Made by a program: the position numbers and the translations under genes
The notes under the pieces: model-generated
The model's input: only the letters and a program-made list of their open reading frames with translations
Database searches by the model: none
What the model was told of the DNA's origin: nothing
Shown here: positions 53,394 to 63,133 of the stretch, in pieces
Layout: every line of letters begins with the position of its first letter
How positions within the stretch are numbered: position 1 is the first letter of the stretch
NCBI RefSeq assembly: GCF_003368325.1
Contig: NZ_CP031467.1
Coordinates: forward strand, 3,782,001-3,846,000
Reading direction: 5' to 3'
Source: Paraburkholderia caffeinilytica
Lineage (GTDB): Bacteria > Pseudomonadota > Gammaproteobacteria > Burkholderiales > Burkholderiaceae
Length of the DNA stretch: 64,000 bases

Positions 53394-54353
53394 TCAGCGC
53401 ACCGCCTCCTGCCATGCCCCGCGCATTGCGCGTAAACCGACTCTCCATTTGCGAAGCGCAAGTGCTACGCCGCCGCGCTCGGATGCCAACGACAATGCGC
53501 GCAGGAACCCCGGGTCCGCACGATTGCCGATCAGCGTCGAGTACGCGACGAACGCCCATCGGCCGGGTGGCGTCAGGTATTCGCACATGATGAGTCGGAG
53601 ATTGAATGACGCGTTATAGAAAGCGGCGTCGTTAAATGTGAAGCGCTGGTCTTCGTCGCTGCGCTGGGCCGGGAAGTGATCCACCAGTAGTGACGGGTCG
53701 TAGATCAAGATCCAGCCGCGCCGTTTTATGTCGAGGCTGAAGCCCATTTCGCAATGCACCTGCGCACCGGTGCCGCGCAAGCGTTCATCAAAACGCACGG
53801 TGCCGATCGCTTCGCGGCGAAACGCCATGTTGACGCCCTTGAGCACCTGCACTTCGCGTGCGGCGCCATGGCCGATATGATGATTCCCGATGGTCCGGCC
53901 ATACCAGCGCACGAGACCCACGCGCGGCTTCTGCCCCTGCAGGATGCCATTGCGTTCATGCACGATGTCGCGTCCGCCCAGGCCGCCGAGTGCCGGATCG
54001 ATCTCGAACGCGCGGGCAATCCGCGCGACCCAGTCGGCGTGCGGCGCGGCGTCGTCGTCGGTAAAGCAGAGCACGTCGCCGCTGGCGCTGTCGATGCCGA
54101 GGTTATAGGCCGCGACCACACCCGGCTTGTGCACCAGCACGATCCAGCGGCGCGAGTCGGGGCGGCTCGTTTCGCGCGTGCGCAGCCAGTCGAGCGTCGC
54201 GTAATCGTCGTGGCGGGCGATCACGATCACTTCGTCGGCGCGGCGCTCCTGCGCCTCGAGCGCGGCGAGGCAGCGTGCGAGATCGGCGGTGCGCCGGTAC
54301 GTCGGCACGATCACGGAGACTTTCAGGGACGGTTTCCGGATTGGCATGATCAA
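53394..54353 (-). CDS. Family 2 glycosyltransferase
   Basis: A 319-residue GT-A enzyme. SVIVPTYRRTADLARCLAAL starts the fold, and the DXD-type site is in VLCFTDDDAAPHADWVARIA (~95). GVNMAFRREAIGTVRFDERL and GAQVHCEMGFSLDIKRRG are acceptor-side motifs. It overlaps the initiating phosphosugar transferase by 4 bp (ATGA), so the two are co-translated. It most likely adds the second or a later sugar of the repeat unit. Confidence 0.9.
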   Translation of the reverse strand: MIMPIRKPSLKVSVIVPTYRRTADLARCLAALEAQERRADEVIVIARHDDYATLDWLRTRETSRPDSRRWIVLVHKPGVVAAYNLGIDSASGDVLCFTDDDAAPHADWVARIARAFEIDPALGGLGGRDIVHERNGILQGQKPRVGLVRWYGRTIGNHHIGHGAAREVQVLKGVNMAFRREAIGTVRFDERLRGTGAQVHCEMGFSLDIKRRGWILIYDPSLLVDHFPAQRSDEDQRFTFNDAAFYNASFNLRLIMCEYLTPPGRWAFVAYSTLIGNRADPGFLRALSLASERGGVALALRKWRVGLRAMRGAWQEAVR

Positions 54354-55735
54354 TATGCGTTGCGGCCGACGAAGCCCTTGAAAATCGTGATGAACACGAT
54401 CTTCATGTCGAACCAGAACGACCAGTTATGGATGTAGAAGAGATCGAACTTGACGCGCGTCTCCATCTTCTCGATCTTGGTGGTGGCGCCGCGATACCCG
54501 TTCACCTGCGCCCAGCCGGTGATGCCCGGCTTGATCCGATAGCGGTTCATATAGCCGTACACCTGATCCTTGTAGAGATCGTCGTGTTCGATCGCGTGCG
54601 GACGCGGCCCGACCACCGACATCTGGCCAAGCAGCACGTTCAGGAACTGCGGCAGTTCGTCGAGACTGGTGCGGCGCATGAAGCCGCCGAGTTTCGTGAC
54701 GCGCGCGTCGTTGCGTGCGGCCTGTGTGACCTCGCCGTGCGCTTCGTGGTGCACGGTCATCGAACGGAACTTGTAGATCGCGAACGGCTGGCCGTCCACG
54801 CCTTTGCGGGTCTGGCGGAAGAACACCGGCCCCGGCGAGCTCAGCTTGATGCCGATCGCGAGTGCGATGAACACGGGCGCGAGCGCGAGCAACGCGGCCG
54901 CCGAGAACAGGCGGTCGAAGATCAGCTTGGGCCACATCTGCGGCGACGAGACGGGGGTGGCGCTCAGATTGAGCGTCGGTAAACCGACGACATCGACCAG
55001 CGCGTGGTTGAAAAGCGAAAGACTTCGGACATCGGGTATGAAGCGCAGATTCACGAAGTCATGCCTGAAGAGGCGCGTGAAGCGATAGATCGTATGTTCT
55101 TCCGAAAGCGGCAACGCGAGCCACACTTCGTTCACGTGTTCGTTGCGCACCTTGGCGGCGAACGCGTTCAGATCGGTCAGCACCGGCAGGCGGCTGAGAC
55201 GCGCACCATACGTGTCGGCCGCTTCGATGCTGGTGTCGAACACGCACACCGGCTTGAAGCCGGCTTGCGGCGCATGGTCGAGATGCGCGAGCAAGGTGCG
55301 CGAGAAACCGGGCGCGCCGACGATCGCGACCGTGCGGAAGTTCATGCCGCGCCGGCGCACGCTGCGCAAGGCCACGTGCACGAGGCACTTGGTGGCGATG
55401 ATCAGCGCGCCGGAGATCAGCGTCGAGTAACCGAACCACAGGCGCGAAACCGCATCCATGCGGTGCAGCGTGAACGCCAGCACGAGGGAGGTGGCGACCA
55501 CCACCAGCCACGCGGCGGCGACTCTCAACAGCATGGAAGGCAGAGCCTTGCCACGCCACGTTTCATAGACGCCGAAACCGGGAAACATCAGCAGCACGAG
55601 TACGCAGTTGAAGGCAATCAGAAGGCGCTCGGTGTCCGACAATGCAATCGGCGTCGAAAAACGCATCCCGTGAGCGAGTAGCGCGCCCGCAATCACAAAG
55701 AGTGCGTCGAGACATCGCGCAGTATTCCTGAACAT
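54350..55735 (-). CDS. Undecaprenyl-phosphate glucose phosphotransferase (WcaJ/BceB type)
   Basis: A 461-residue polyprenol-phosphate hexose-1-phosphate transferase that starts EPS repeat-unit assembly on the lipid carrier. The N-terminal part has four or five membrane helices, followed by a CoA-binding-like domain ([20 protein letters not shown]). The C-terminal catalytic domain has [50 protein letters not shown] and [15 protein letters not shown]. It is first in the operon, at 55735, and normal in length. Confidence 0.94.
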   Translation of the reverse strand: MFRNTARCLDALFVIAGALLAHGMRFSTPIALSDTERLLIAFNCVLVLLMFPGFGVYETWRGKALPSMLLRVAAAWLVVVATSLVLAFTLHRMDAVSRLWFGYSTLISGALIIATKCLVHVALRSVRRRGMNFRTVAIVGAPGFSRTLLAHLDHAPQAGFKPVCVFDTSIEAADTYGARLSRLPVLTDLNAFAAKVRNEHVNEVWLALPLSEEHTIYRFTRLFRHDFVNLRFIPDVRSLSLFNHALVDVVGLPTLNLSATPVSSPQMWPKLIFDRLFSAAALLALAPVFIALAIGIKLSSPGPVFFRQTRKGVDGQPFAIYKFRSMTVHHEAHGEVTQAARNDARVTKLGGFMRRTSLDELPQFLNVLLGQMSVVGPRPHAIEHDDLYKDQVYGYMNRYRIKPGITGWAQVNGYRGATTKIEKMETRVKFDLFYIHNWSFWFDMKIVFITIFKGFVGRNAY

Positions 55736-55780
55736 GGTGATCTACCCCGTAATCGAACGATGCAGCCTTGAGTCGACTGC

Positions 55781-56515
55781 TTATTCGACGGTTTCAGCCT
55801 CGCGAAGACGCGGCAGCAGGCGGTCGAATTCTCGCTTGACGAGGCCGTAGCATTCACAGGCGCGCGCTTCGAGACCTTTGCGATCGAGCACCTTGATGTG
55901 GCCGCGGCTGTGATGGATCAGGCCTTCGTCGTGCAACTTGCCGGCCGCTTCGGTGATGCCTTCGCGGCGCACGCCGAGCATGTCGGCGATCAGTTGTTGC
56001 GTGACCGTCAGATCGTTCGAGGCCACACGGTCCACCTCGATCAGCAGCCAGCGGCACAATTGCTTGTTCAACGCGTGGTGGCGATTGCAGGCAGCGGTCT
56101 GCGCGACCTGGGTGAGGAGCGCGTGCATGTACAGCAGCATCAGGCGGCGCAGGAAGTCGGAGCGTGCGAATTGCTGCTTGAGCGCCTGTGCGCTCATGCG
56201 GTAGGCGAAGCCGGCGCATTGCACCTGCACTCGGTTCGGCATGGTTTCGCCACCCGTGAGCACCGGCACGCCGGTCATGCCTTCGCGGCCGACCGCGGCG
56301 ATTTCGACCGAGCTGCCGTCTTCCATCGTCGAGAGCATCGAGATGATCGCCGTGGTCGGGAAGTAGACGTGATGAATCCGTTGACCTGAGTCGCACAGCA
56401 GCTGCTCGGTGCGCAGATGAACCAGTTCGAGATGAGGGGCAAGTGCTTGCCATTCGTGGGACGGTAGTGCGCCGAGCAGATGGTTGCCGTGCAGATCTGA
56501 TTGAAGTGTCAACAT
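55781..56515 (-). CDS. Crp/Fnr-family transcriptional regulator
   Basis: A 244-residue regulator with a cNMP-binding-like beta-barrel (~10-120, VEIAAVGREGMTGVPVLTGG) and a C-terminal winged helix (~165-215, LTVTQQLIADMLGVRREGIT). The DNA-recognition helix region ends EAAGKLHDEGLIHHSRGHIK. There is no Fnr-type Cys cluster. I chose ATG 56515, preceded by GAGGA; the long frame to 56803 adds low-quality sequence. It is divergent from nothing and lies just upstream of the EPS operon on the same strand, so it may regulate that operon. Confidence 0.88.
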   Translation of the reverse strand: MLTLQSDLHGNHLLGALPSHEWQALAPHLELVHLRTEQLLCDSGQRIHHVYFPTTAIISMLSTMEDGSSVEIAAVGREGMTGVPVLTGGETMPNRVQVQCAGFAYRMSAQALKQQFARSDFLRRLMLLYMHALLTQVAQTAACNRHHALNKQLCRWLLIEVDRVASNDLTVTQQLIADMLGVRREGITEAAGKLHDEGLIHHSRGHIKVLDRKGLEARACECYGLVKREFDRLLPRLREAETVE

Positions 56516-57145
56516 GATCGGTCCTCGCTGAAGCCACGCGCGGCGCGACTTCGTGTTTTTGATCCGATGCCTGCATCCTTTAATGAACGACGTGCTGCCT
56601 GGCGAGCAGCGCAGGATGAACAGGAACGGCCCCGTTTTGGCCTTGTGCACCACCGCCGTTGTTGTCGATCTCGTTGCGGCTGCGCGGTGTTGCGCTTTCT
56701 CTTTAGCGAGGAGCGTGCCAACCTTAGGGAAAACGAGTGCTGGTGCGGCGCAGCGAACAAAGGTAAGGCAGTGCGGGAAGCCAAATGGGGCTTTTTGTTT
56801 CAATTCTGTACAACGTCTGCTTAATGCGCGCCCCCTGCGGAGTGTATTTTTATTCGAGTCAAGTCCTTGATCGGATTGGCTTAGCGCCTGATAAGCACCC
56901 CTTCGCGGGCGGTGTCTCAGGGATGAAATAGCCTTTGTGCGCGCGTTGTCGGGGGCCGTCCGGGTTGTGCCGGAATTGATTCAGATGTGCGCCATGGGTT
57001 GCGTGCGGTGCCGTACGCAACGTCCTTTCCGTAGACCGGAAAGTCGCAAAAAAACTGACAGTGATTCCGCAGACCAGACAGGTGGCTCCATGCAGCGCGA
57101 GATTCTGCGCGGCTTGCGAGGGGATGCCGGGTTCAGCGGCGGGAT
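56516..57145. other. Intergenic region, no gene seen
   Basis: 630 bp between the Crp/Fnr gene start and the GH2 gene end, both on the minus strand. It must hold the regulator's promoter and the end of the GH2 transcript. Overlapping frames here look random. No clear terminator hairpin or operator was recognised. Confidence 0.5.
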
Positions 57146-59689
57146 TCAGCCGTAGAAGATGGCGGAAATCGCATTGATCGCGCGAACTTCGCCGGCAGGC
57201 GCCGCACATGTTGCATCGGCTTTAAACACCGCGTTAGGTGCGTGCGCAACGAGTTTCTCAACGGGGACGAGCGGCACGGCGTAGGGGCGGTTCGGCGGCA
57301 GATGGAACCAGTCGCGCGTGGCGCGGTAATGCGGGTCGGCGATATGAACGAAGCGCGCAAAGCGCTTCGCTTCGATGATCAGCTGCCAGCCCTCGGCGGT
57401 ACGCTCGACGCGAACCGTCAGACCGAGGTCGTGGCGCTCGCCGGCGTGCCGCTCCGGCAGATGAACCGCTTCCGACAGGATCTGGCCGCTCGCCGGATCG
57501 CGCAGTGTCGCAATCGTGACATCGTGGGCGCGCGGGCCGAAGCGGTATGCGTGCGTGAAATCGAAGAACTGGCCGAGACACCCGGCTGCGCTGAGACACA
57601 GCGTGCTGTGGCGCGCCAGCTCGACTGCGCGGCTGGCCGACGCGACCTTGACGCTGCCCTCGCGCAGGCAGACCAGATCCAGCTGTGCGTGCAACGGCCC
57701 GGCACCTTCGTTCAGCAGATGGATATCGAGGCCGTTGAGGCCTTCGTCGGTCATGACCAGCTGGATGGGTTGGAGCGTCCGCGCGAGGCCGTGCAGGGCG
57801 CTTTTGGGCCGTCCTGTGGCGTCGATCAAGCCCCAGCCCGCGCCGGGGCGCAGATCCTGAAGCTGCCAGACCAGCGCGCCGCCGCACGTCGAGCCGGCGC
57901 GCCGCCATTCGGCGAACACGTCGCCCATCAGGTCGGCGACCACGGCGCGCGACAGTTCCAGATAGCGCTCAGGGTCTTCGTAGCGCAAGCGCGCCGGCTC
58001 GATGCCGTAGAGCGTCTGAAGATAATGGTCGCGTACGTCGTCGAAATCCCAGCCGGCGCCGGGGTCGCGCGGCACGGCCGCTTTCCAGCGCGGGTCGTGC
58101 TGATGAAGCGTGCCCAGCGCGTCGCGCAAGGTGGCGTCGTCCGGCACGTTGGCGAACGCGAGGCATTCGGCGGCGAAGCGGACCTCGGCGCGGCGCACGT
58201 CGTCGAGCGGGCGTTGATACGCGCCCACGCCGTAGTAGTGCGTGACGCCCTCATTAGTTGAAAACGGCCACGCGCCGCCCGAGGGCGAGTTGCTCACATA
58301 CGCTGCGTCCGGCCGTTCGCGTGCGGCGATGGCGCGGAGCTGTTCGGTAAAAAGTGGTTGCGCGCGCATCGAAGCAGGCAGGCCGAACATGGCCGCCTGC
58401 TGGTCGGCTTCGCTGCCGCCGCACAGCACCGCGAGCGATGCGAAGCGCCGTGTGCGGGCCAGAAACTGCGTCGCTTCGCGTTCGATGGAGGCGCTGAAGT
58501 CGGCATCGGTCGGGTAGTCGAAATTCGCCAGCGCGAAGTCCTGCCAGACGAGCAGGCCGTACTCGTCGGCGAGCGCGTAGAACGCGTTGGACTCGTAGAC
58601 CATCGTGCCGCCTACCCGCAGCATGTTCATGCCGGCATCGCGGGCGAGCGAGAACGTCTGGCGCAGTTGCGCCTCGGTGCCGGTCAGCGTGACGAGATCC
58701 GCGCTCGTCCAGCAGGCGCCACGGCAAAACACCGGCGTGCCATTTACGCGCAACGCGAAGCCCATGCCGTTCGCGCCGCGCTCCACTTCTATGCTGCGAA
58801 AACCGACCGATCCCAACGAATGGGATATCGCGCTTTCGTCATCAAGCTGCAACGTCAGAGGATATAAGGTGGGTGCGCCGTGCGTGTGAGGCCACCAGCG
58901 TTCGGCATGCGGCACACGCACGCTGCCGTTCAGTGTATATGCATCCTTCCATTGCAAAGACGAAACACAGTCGCCGCATTTCAATGAAGCCGGGCACGTG
59001 TCGACGTCATGCGGATGCACGAAATGTAGCGTGAGCGAAACAATGCCGTCGTCGTCTTCGAGGCGGCTTGTCAGGTCGATCGTGTCGAACGCGTGCGGCG
59101 CGTCGCTCAACATTTCGATGGGCCGCCACGGACCGACCGCCTGCACCGATGGGCACCATCCGGGCATATGGCCGAGCAGGGTGGTCCGCACGTTGCGCAA
59201 GGTGGGCGGCGTGACAAGCCGCGGCCGCCAGCGGGCGCGCGAGCGTTTTGCCGCCAGTGCGGGCGTCAGCGAGCGAAAGCACAGCGCGAGTGTCGCGCTG
59301 CCGTGCAGATCGACGTCGAGATCGTGAGCGACGAACATCGAATCCGACTCGATGCGTTTGATTCCGTCGAGCCAGACTTCCGCGAGCGTGGCGAGGCCGT
59401 GCAGGCGCAACCGGCGTTTGCCGGTGCCGTTCAGCGTGAGCCGGTACCAGTGATCGTCGAAGGCGAGCGGCGGCGGATTCGCGATGTCCAGCAGGCCCGC
59501 GGCCCGGCGCGCGCCCGCCACCGTGCCGGGTACTTGCGCGGCGAGCCAGCCCTGCGCGGGCAAGTCGGCGGGGGAGGCGCATGCACCGGCCGGCGTGCTG
59601 ACGCACTGCCAGCCGGTGTCGAGTTGCTGTGGCCAGAGGTCCTGGGATAGCGCCCGGGGCGCGGCAAGGTCAGTCGTCAGCGCATCCAC
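57146..59689 (-). CDS. Glycoside hydrolase family 2 protein (beta-mannosidase-like)
   Basis: An 847-residue GH2-type enzyme. An N-terminal jelly-roll sugar-binding domain (~60-190, FDDHWYRLTLNGTGKRRLRL, LATLAEVWLDG) and an Ig-like domain precede a TIM barrel. The barrel shows FALRVNGTPVFCRGACWTSA, MNMLRVGGTMVYESNAFYAL and DEYGLLVWQDFALANFDYPT. The acid/base Glu is probably in VLCGGSEADQQA, where GH2 usually reads GNxE (G-S-E here), a deviation worth noting. It has no signal peptide, so it should be cytosolic. It is the last gene of the carrier-protein operon. Confidence 0.85.
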   Translation of the reverse strand: MDALTTDLAAPRALSQDLWPQQLDTGWQCVSTPAGACASPADLPAQGWLAAQVPGTVAGARRAAGLLDIANPPPLAFDDHWYRLTLNGTGKRRLRLHGLATLAEVWLDGIKRIESDSMFVAHDLDVDLHGSATLALCFRSLTPALAAKRSRARWRPRLVTPPTLRNVRTTLLGHMPGWCPSVQAVGPWRPIEMLSDAPHAFDTIDLTSRLEDDDGIVSLTLHFVHPHDVDTCPASLKCGDCVSSLQWKDAYTLNGSVRVPHAERWWPHTHGAPTLYPLTLQLDDESAISHSLGSVGFRSIEVERGANGMGFALRVNGTPVFCRGACWTSADLVTLTGTEAQLRQTFSLARDAGMNMLRVGGTMVYESNAFYALADEYGLLVWQDFALANFDYPTDADFSASIEREATQFLARTRRFASLAVLCGGSEADQQAAMFGLPASMRAQPLFTEQLRAIAARERPDAAYVSNSPSGGAWPFSTNEGVTHYYGVGAYQRPLDDVRRAEVRFAAECLAFANVPDDATLRDALGTLHQHDPRWKAAVPRDPGAGWDFDDVRDHYLQTLYGIEPARLRYEDPERYLELSRAVVADLMGDVFAEWRRAGSTCGGALVWQLQDLRPGAGWGLIDATGRPKSALHGLARTLQPIQLVMTDEGLNGLDIHLLNEGAGPLHAQLDLVCLREGSVKVASASRAVELARHSTLCLSAAGCLGQFFDFTHAYRFGPRAHDVTIATLRDPASGQILSEAVHLPERHAGERHDLGLTVRVERTAEGWQLIIEAKRFARFVHIADPHYRATRDWFHLPPNRPYAVPLVPVEKLVAHAPNAVFKADATCAAPAGEVRAINAISAIFYG

Positions 59690-59719
59690 GGCGATTCCCT
59701 GAAGCTCGTAACGAGCTCG

Positions 59720-60781
59720 TCACAGCACCAGCGCGGCAAGCGGCGGCAGCGTCTTTTCGTAGGCGCTTTCGAGCACGTCGAAACAGTCTTCACACGAATC
59801 GCGACGCCCACGCGCGATGGCCCGCACGAGCCGGAACTGCATCACCATCGACTCCGACGCGATACGCTGCGCCGCCGCCGGGATCGCCGCCGGCATCTCG
59901 AAGCCTTGCGCGGAAAGCCACAGCAGATACTTCGAGAGAAACTCGAAGTTCGCGCCGAGCTGCCGCATCAGGTTGAACGAGTACGGGTGAAAGAACGCCT
60001 CGCCACGTTCGAGCAGCGTATCGAGATGCGCAGGGAACGCGGCCCGCCACTGCGAGACCGGATTGGTCAGCGGCCGCCGGTTTAGATGCGCGCACAACAA
60101 TTCCGCCGAGGCTTCGGCGAGCGCGGTGCCTTCCAGCGCGGGCCGCGCCTGTTTGGCGAATTCGACATACGGAAACAGCAGATCGGGCTGCTGCGCGAAT
60201 TGCGGCAGCTTGCGAAACACGCCGTCGTAGTCTTCACCGTCGAGCAGGTGATAGCCGGTGTTGTGGAAATAGCCGAGGCGGCGTGCCGGGGGATCGATGA
60301 AGTCGATCCCCACCGTGGTTTTCGGATGTTCGCGCCGATACGACGTGGCCCGCGTATTCGGCAGATAATAGCCGTCCACTTCCACCAGCACGGTATGGCC
60401 GCGCAAGGTCTGCGCGAGTACGCGCGCTTCGAGCGAGTCGTAGATCGCCAGTTCCTGCACCTGGGTGCCGTACAGCCGTTCGAGGTCTTCGAGCGGGAAT
60501 TTGAAGAACGTGAACTGATCGCCTTCGAAGTCCTGCGTGACGGTAAAGGCGAACGCCGCGCGCGGATCGAGCCCGAAGCCGTGCAGCAGTTCGATCCACA
60601 GGTCGACGTAGCAGTTGGTCTCCTGCCAGACGCGCTCGCCCTGATGCAGCGCGTGTGGCGCGTGCTGGCGCAGCGGCAGTGTGGGCACGTCCGCGCCGCT
60701 CTGAGCCGGCAGGTCGAGCCGGCGGGACATGGCGAAAGTGGACTGCGCGCCCTTCGGCAAGGGAGTCATGGATGGATTCAT
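59720..60781 (-). CDS. DUF1839 family protein
   Basis: A 353-residue protein of unknown function. Visible conserved-looking stretches are NCYVDLWIELLHGFGLDPRA, FEGDQFTFFKFPLEDLERLY, VLVEVDGYYLPNTRATSYRR and TTVGIDFIDPPARRLGYFHN. The latter two suggest a papain-like or peptidase-C39-like fold for a substrate-handling domain (inference). It overlaps the amino acid:[carrier protein] ligase by 4 bp. DUF1839 genes are repeatedly seen next to such ligases, so a role in unloading or transferring the aminoacyl group is a reasonable hypothesis. Confidence 0.82.
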   Translation of the reverse strand: MNPSMTPLPKGAQSTFAMSRRLDLPAQSGADVPTLPLRQHAPHALHQGERVWQETNCYVDLWIELLHGFGLDPRAAFAFTVTQDFEGDQFTFFKFPLEDLERLYGTQVQELAIYDSLEARVLAQTLRGHTVLVEVDGYYLPNTRATSYRREHPKTTVGIDFIDPPARRLGYFHNTGYHLLDGEDYDGVFRKLPQFAQQPDLLFPYVEFAKQARPALEGTALAEASAELLCAHLNRRPLTNPVSQWRAAFPAHLDTLLERGEAFFHPYSFNLMRQLGANFEFLSKYLLWLSAQGFEMPAAIPAAAQRIASESMVMQFRLVRAIARGRRDSCEDCFDVLESAYEKTLPPLAALVL

Positions 60782-61836
60782 GCGCTGTCTCCGGCGCCCT
60801 CAACCGACACCGCGGAAGCCGCTTGCATGGACGCCATGCCCTGCGCCACGCGTGCTTCGGTGTCGCCCCACAGCAGCGCGCGCACATCGTCCGGCCATGC
60901 GTTGACGTCGAGCCCGTGATGACGGAATAGCGCAAGCGTAATGCGCTCCATGCCGAAACCCACGCAACCCGTATGCGCTACTGCGCCGTCTTCGCAGGCA
61001 ATCTTCCAGATCGCGCCGAAGTGGTCCATGTGATAGTTGAACGAGAGGCACGCCGTCTTGCCGCGCGGGTCGGCCACCGGAATCAGCAGTTCGAACTTGA
61101 GCGCCTGGGCGCGCTGGCTATCGGCGACGATCTTGCCGCCGCGGCCGAAGAACGGATCGTTGGCGAGATCCACTTCCACCGGCAGTTGCAGCAGCGTGAT
61201 CAGCAGCGAGCCGCGTTCGACCCACATCTGCCGGAACGCCATCACCTGTTCGGCGCTGCCGAGGCGCACGTATTCGCGCTGGCGGAACATCTGCATGCGG
61301 CCCGGATCGAGCGAGGGCTCGTGGCGGAAGCAATACGACAGCACGTCGATGGTGCGGCCGTCGGCGGGCAGCGGGCCGCGCCGCGCCATTACCGGATAGA
61401 TCGGATAGCAGGCGGCCGGCGTCAGCACCACGCGGGTCGGTTTCTGCTGCGCCATCCATTCTTCGCTGCGATCGTCGTCGCTTTCGATCATCGCGTCGTC
61501 GAGTGCGCGCAACAGGCGCTGGTGGCCCATGTCGTTGCCGCAGAACGAATGGATCGTGCCGGCGAGGTTCGGGAAGCTCTTCAGATATTCACTGTCTTCG
61601 AAATCGGTGCGGCGCATGGCGGGCGGAAAGCGCAGTACTTCAGGCTGCTGGTCCGCGCCGAGATGCGCGATCGCCACGTTCAGGCGCTCCACCACGTCTT
61701 CGAAAACCTGGCTGCGGCCGTACAGGCCGTTTTCGCCGGTATCGATCAGGAGGCCCGCGGCCAGCAGTTCGTCGCGGAAGGCCGGCGCCGCAGGTTCGGC
61801 CGCGGCCAGCGCGGCGGTATCGGTCATCGTGTTCAT
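60778..61836 (-). CDS. Amino acid:[carrier protein] ligase (SerRS-like class II synthetase core)
   Basis: A 352-residue homologue of the seryl-tRNA synthetase catalytic core without a tRNA-binding arm. Candidate zinc ligands are the Cys of PAACYPIYPV, the Glu of YCFRHEPSLD and the Cys of AHTGCVGFGMER. Motif 2 is FRHEPSLDPGRMQMFRQREY and motif 3 GFGMERITLALFRHHGLD. Known relatives activate glycine or alanine and load it onto a phosphopantetheine carrier protein. The carrier gene is two genes upstream in this operon. The final pathway product is unknown. Confidence 0.9.
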   Translation of the reverse strand: MNTMTDTAALAAAEPAAPAFRDELLAAGLLIDTGENGLYGRSQVFEDVVERLNVAIAHLGADQQPEVLRFPPAMRRTDFEDSEYLKSFPNLAGTIHSFCGNDMGHQRLLRALDDAMIESDDDRSEEWMAQQKPTRVVLTPAACYPIYPVMARRGPLPADGRTIDVLSYCFRHEPSLDPGRMQMFRQREYVRLGSAEQVMAFRQMWVERGSLLITLLQLPVEVDLANDPFFGRGGKIVADSQRAQALKFELLIPVADPRGKTACLSFNYHMDHFGAIWKIACEDGAVAHTGCVGFGMERITLALFRHHGLDVNAWPDDVRALLWGDTEARVAQGMASMQAASAVSVEGAGDSA

Positions 61837-61837
61837 A

Positions 61838-63133
61838 TCAGGCTCTCCCCGGGGCGGCAGGACGCTGCGCGAGCAACAGGCTCGCCGTGTTCTGCGCGAT
61901 ACGGTCGTTGTTGATCATCAGCGGCGCGGAGTAGAGGTCGCGCAGATGCCGTCCCACGCTGTATTCCGTGCCGTTCTTGTAGCCTGCCATGCCGCAGATC
62001 ATCAGCACTTCCTGCACGACTTGCAGGGCGGTGGTCGAGATGCTGGTCTTCAGCGTATTCATGTCCGAAGCGAAGCCGAGCATGGCCGAGAGCGGCGCGT
62101 CGGCCTGGCAGCCGCCGTGTTTCGCGTGGTGGGCGGTGCGCGCTGCTTCGAGTGCGACGGACAGGCGCGCCTGCATCATCTGCAGCAGGCCGACCGCTTC
62201 GGCGAGGCGCAGACCGGCCGGCGGAATCGAGCCGGGTTTCGAGCGGGCCTGCGCACGAAAGAAGGCTTTCGCGCGATTCACCGCGTCGCTGGCCACGCCG
62301 GTCCAGACCGAAGCCCACAGGGTGTGCGACACCGGCAGCATGGTCTGATCGGCGATATCGGCGAACGGCGTCGGCAGGATCTGCTCGGCGTGCCCCGTGG
62401 CGACAAGCCGGAAGCCCTCGCTGCAGGTGCCGCGCATGCCCATCGAATCCCAGCCGCCGCGCTTTTCCAGCTGCGTGTCTTCACGCAGCGCCACGATCAG
62501 CACCTGGTCGGCCGCGGCCGATTCGGCGGTGCGGCGCGCGGTGACCAGAATGCCGTCGGCGTGCGCGCCGTACGAAATCGTCGGGGCGAGCTTCTCGATG
62601 CGAAAGCGCTGGTGGCCCGGCTCTCCGTCGAGTTCGACCGAGCAGGCGCTGGTGCGCATGTTGCCGCCAATGGTTTCTTCAGACGTAGCCGACGCCAGCA
62701 GCCATTGATGTTCGACCAGTTGCGCGAGCAACTGCCGGTGCCACGGCGCGTCGCTGCCATGCGCCTCGATGCAGGCCACCTGAATCTGATGCATCGCATA
62801 CACCATCGCGGTCGACGCGCAGCCCTGCGCCAGCGTCTCGCAGATCGCGCCGACGTCCGCCAGCGAAAGACCCGCGCCCCCGAAGCCGGCAGGCACCATG
62901 GCCGAAAGCAGGCGTTCCCGTCGCAGCGCGTCGAACGCTTCGGCTGGGAAACGCGCTTCGCGATCGACCGCATCGGCGTATTGCGCGGCAACCGCGGCAC
63001 AGCGCTGCGCCGCGGCGCGCCAGCCGGGTTCGAGCTCGACGGCGGCGAGTGCAAGCGGCGCGGCGGCATCCGTAGACGATATCTCCGTCGTCGGCGGCGC
63101 CGAGGCGGCTTCGTGTAGCAGAGGCGCGTTCAT
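61838..63133 (-). CDS. Acyl-CoA dehydrogenase-like flavoprotein
   Basis: A 431-residue member of the acyl-CoA dehydrogenase family. The N-terminal helical domain includes LRRERLLSAMVPAGFGGAGL and LADVGAICETLAQGCASTAM. The FAD-binding beta domain is around LVEHQWLLASATSEETIGGN and KRGGWDSMGMRGTCSEGFRL. The C-terminal helices include AVGLLQMMQARLSVALEAA and KNGTEYSVGRHLRDLYSAPL. It sits between carrier protein and ligase with a 4-bp overlap and a 1-bp gap. I infer oxidation of the carrier-bound aminoacyl group rather than a fatty acid, in the manner of carrier-bound amino acid oxidation in natural-product pathways. Confidence 0.87.
   Translation of the reverse strand: MNAPLLHEAASAPPTTEISSTDAAAPLALAAVELEPGWRAAAQRCAAVAAQYADAVDREARFPAEAFDALRRERLLSAMVPAGFGGAGLSLADVGAICETLAQGCASTAMVYAMHQIQVACIEAHGSDAPWHRQLLAQLVEHQWLLASATSEETIGGNMRTSACSVELDGEPGHQRFRIEKLAPTISYGAHADGILVTARRTAESAAADQVLIVALREDTQLEKRGGWDSMGMRGTCSEGFRLVATGHAEQILPTPFADIADQTMLPVSHTLWASVWTGVASDAVNRAKAFFRAQARSKPGSIPPAGLRLAEAVGLLQMMQARLSVALEAARTAHHAKHGGCQADAPLSAMLGFASDMNTLKTSISTTALQVVQEVLMICGMAGYKNGTEYSVGRHLRDLYSAPLMINNDRIAQNTASLLLAQRPAAPGRA

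Noticed and set aside
49750..55735. Identification as the complete cepacian bce-I operon
   Set aside because: bceA, C, D and the following glycosyltransferase genes are missing, and a GT2 lies between the initiating transferase and the export protein. It is related but not the same operon.
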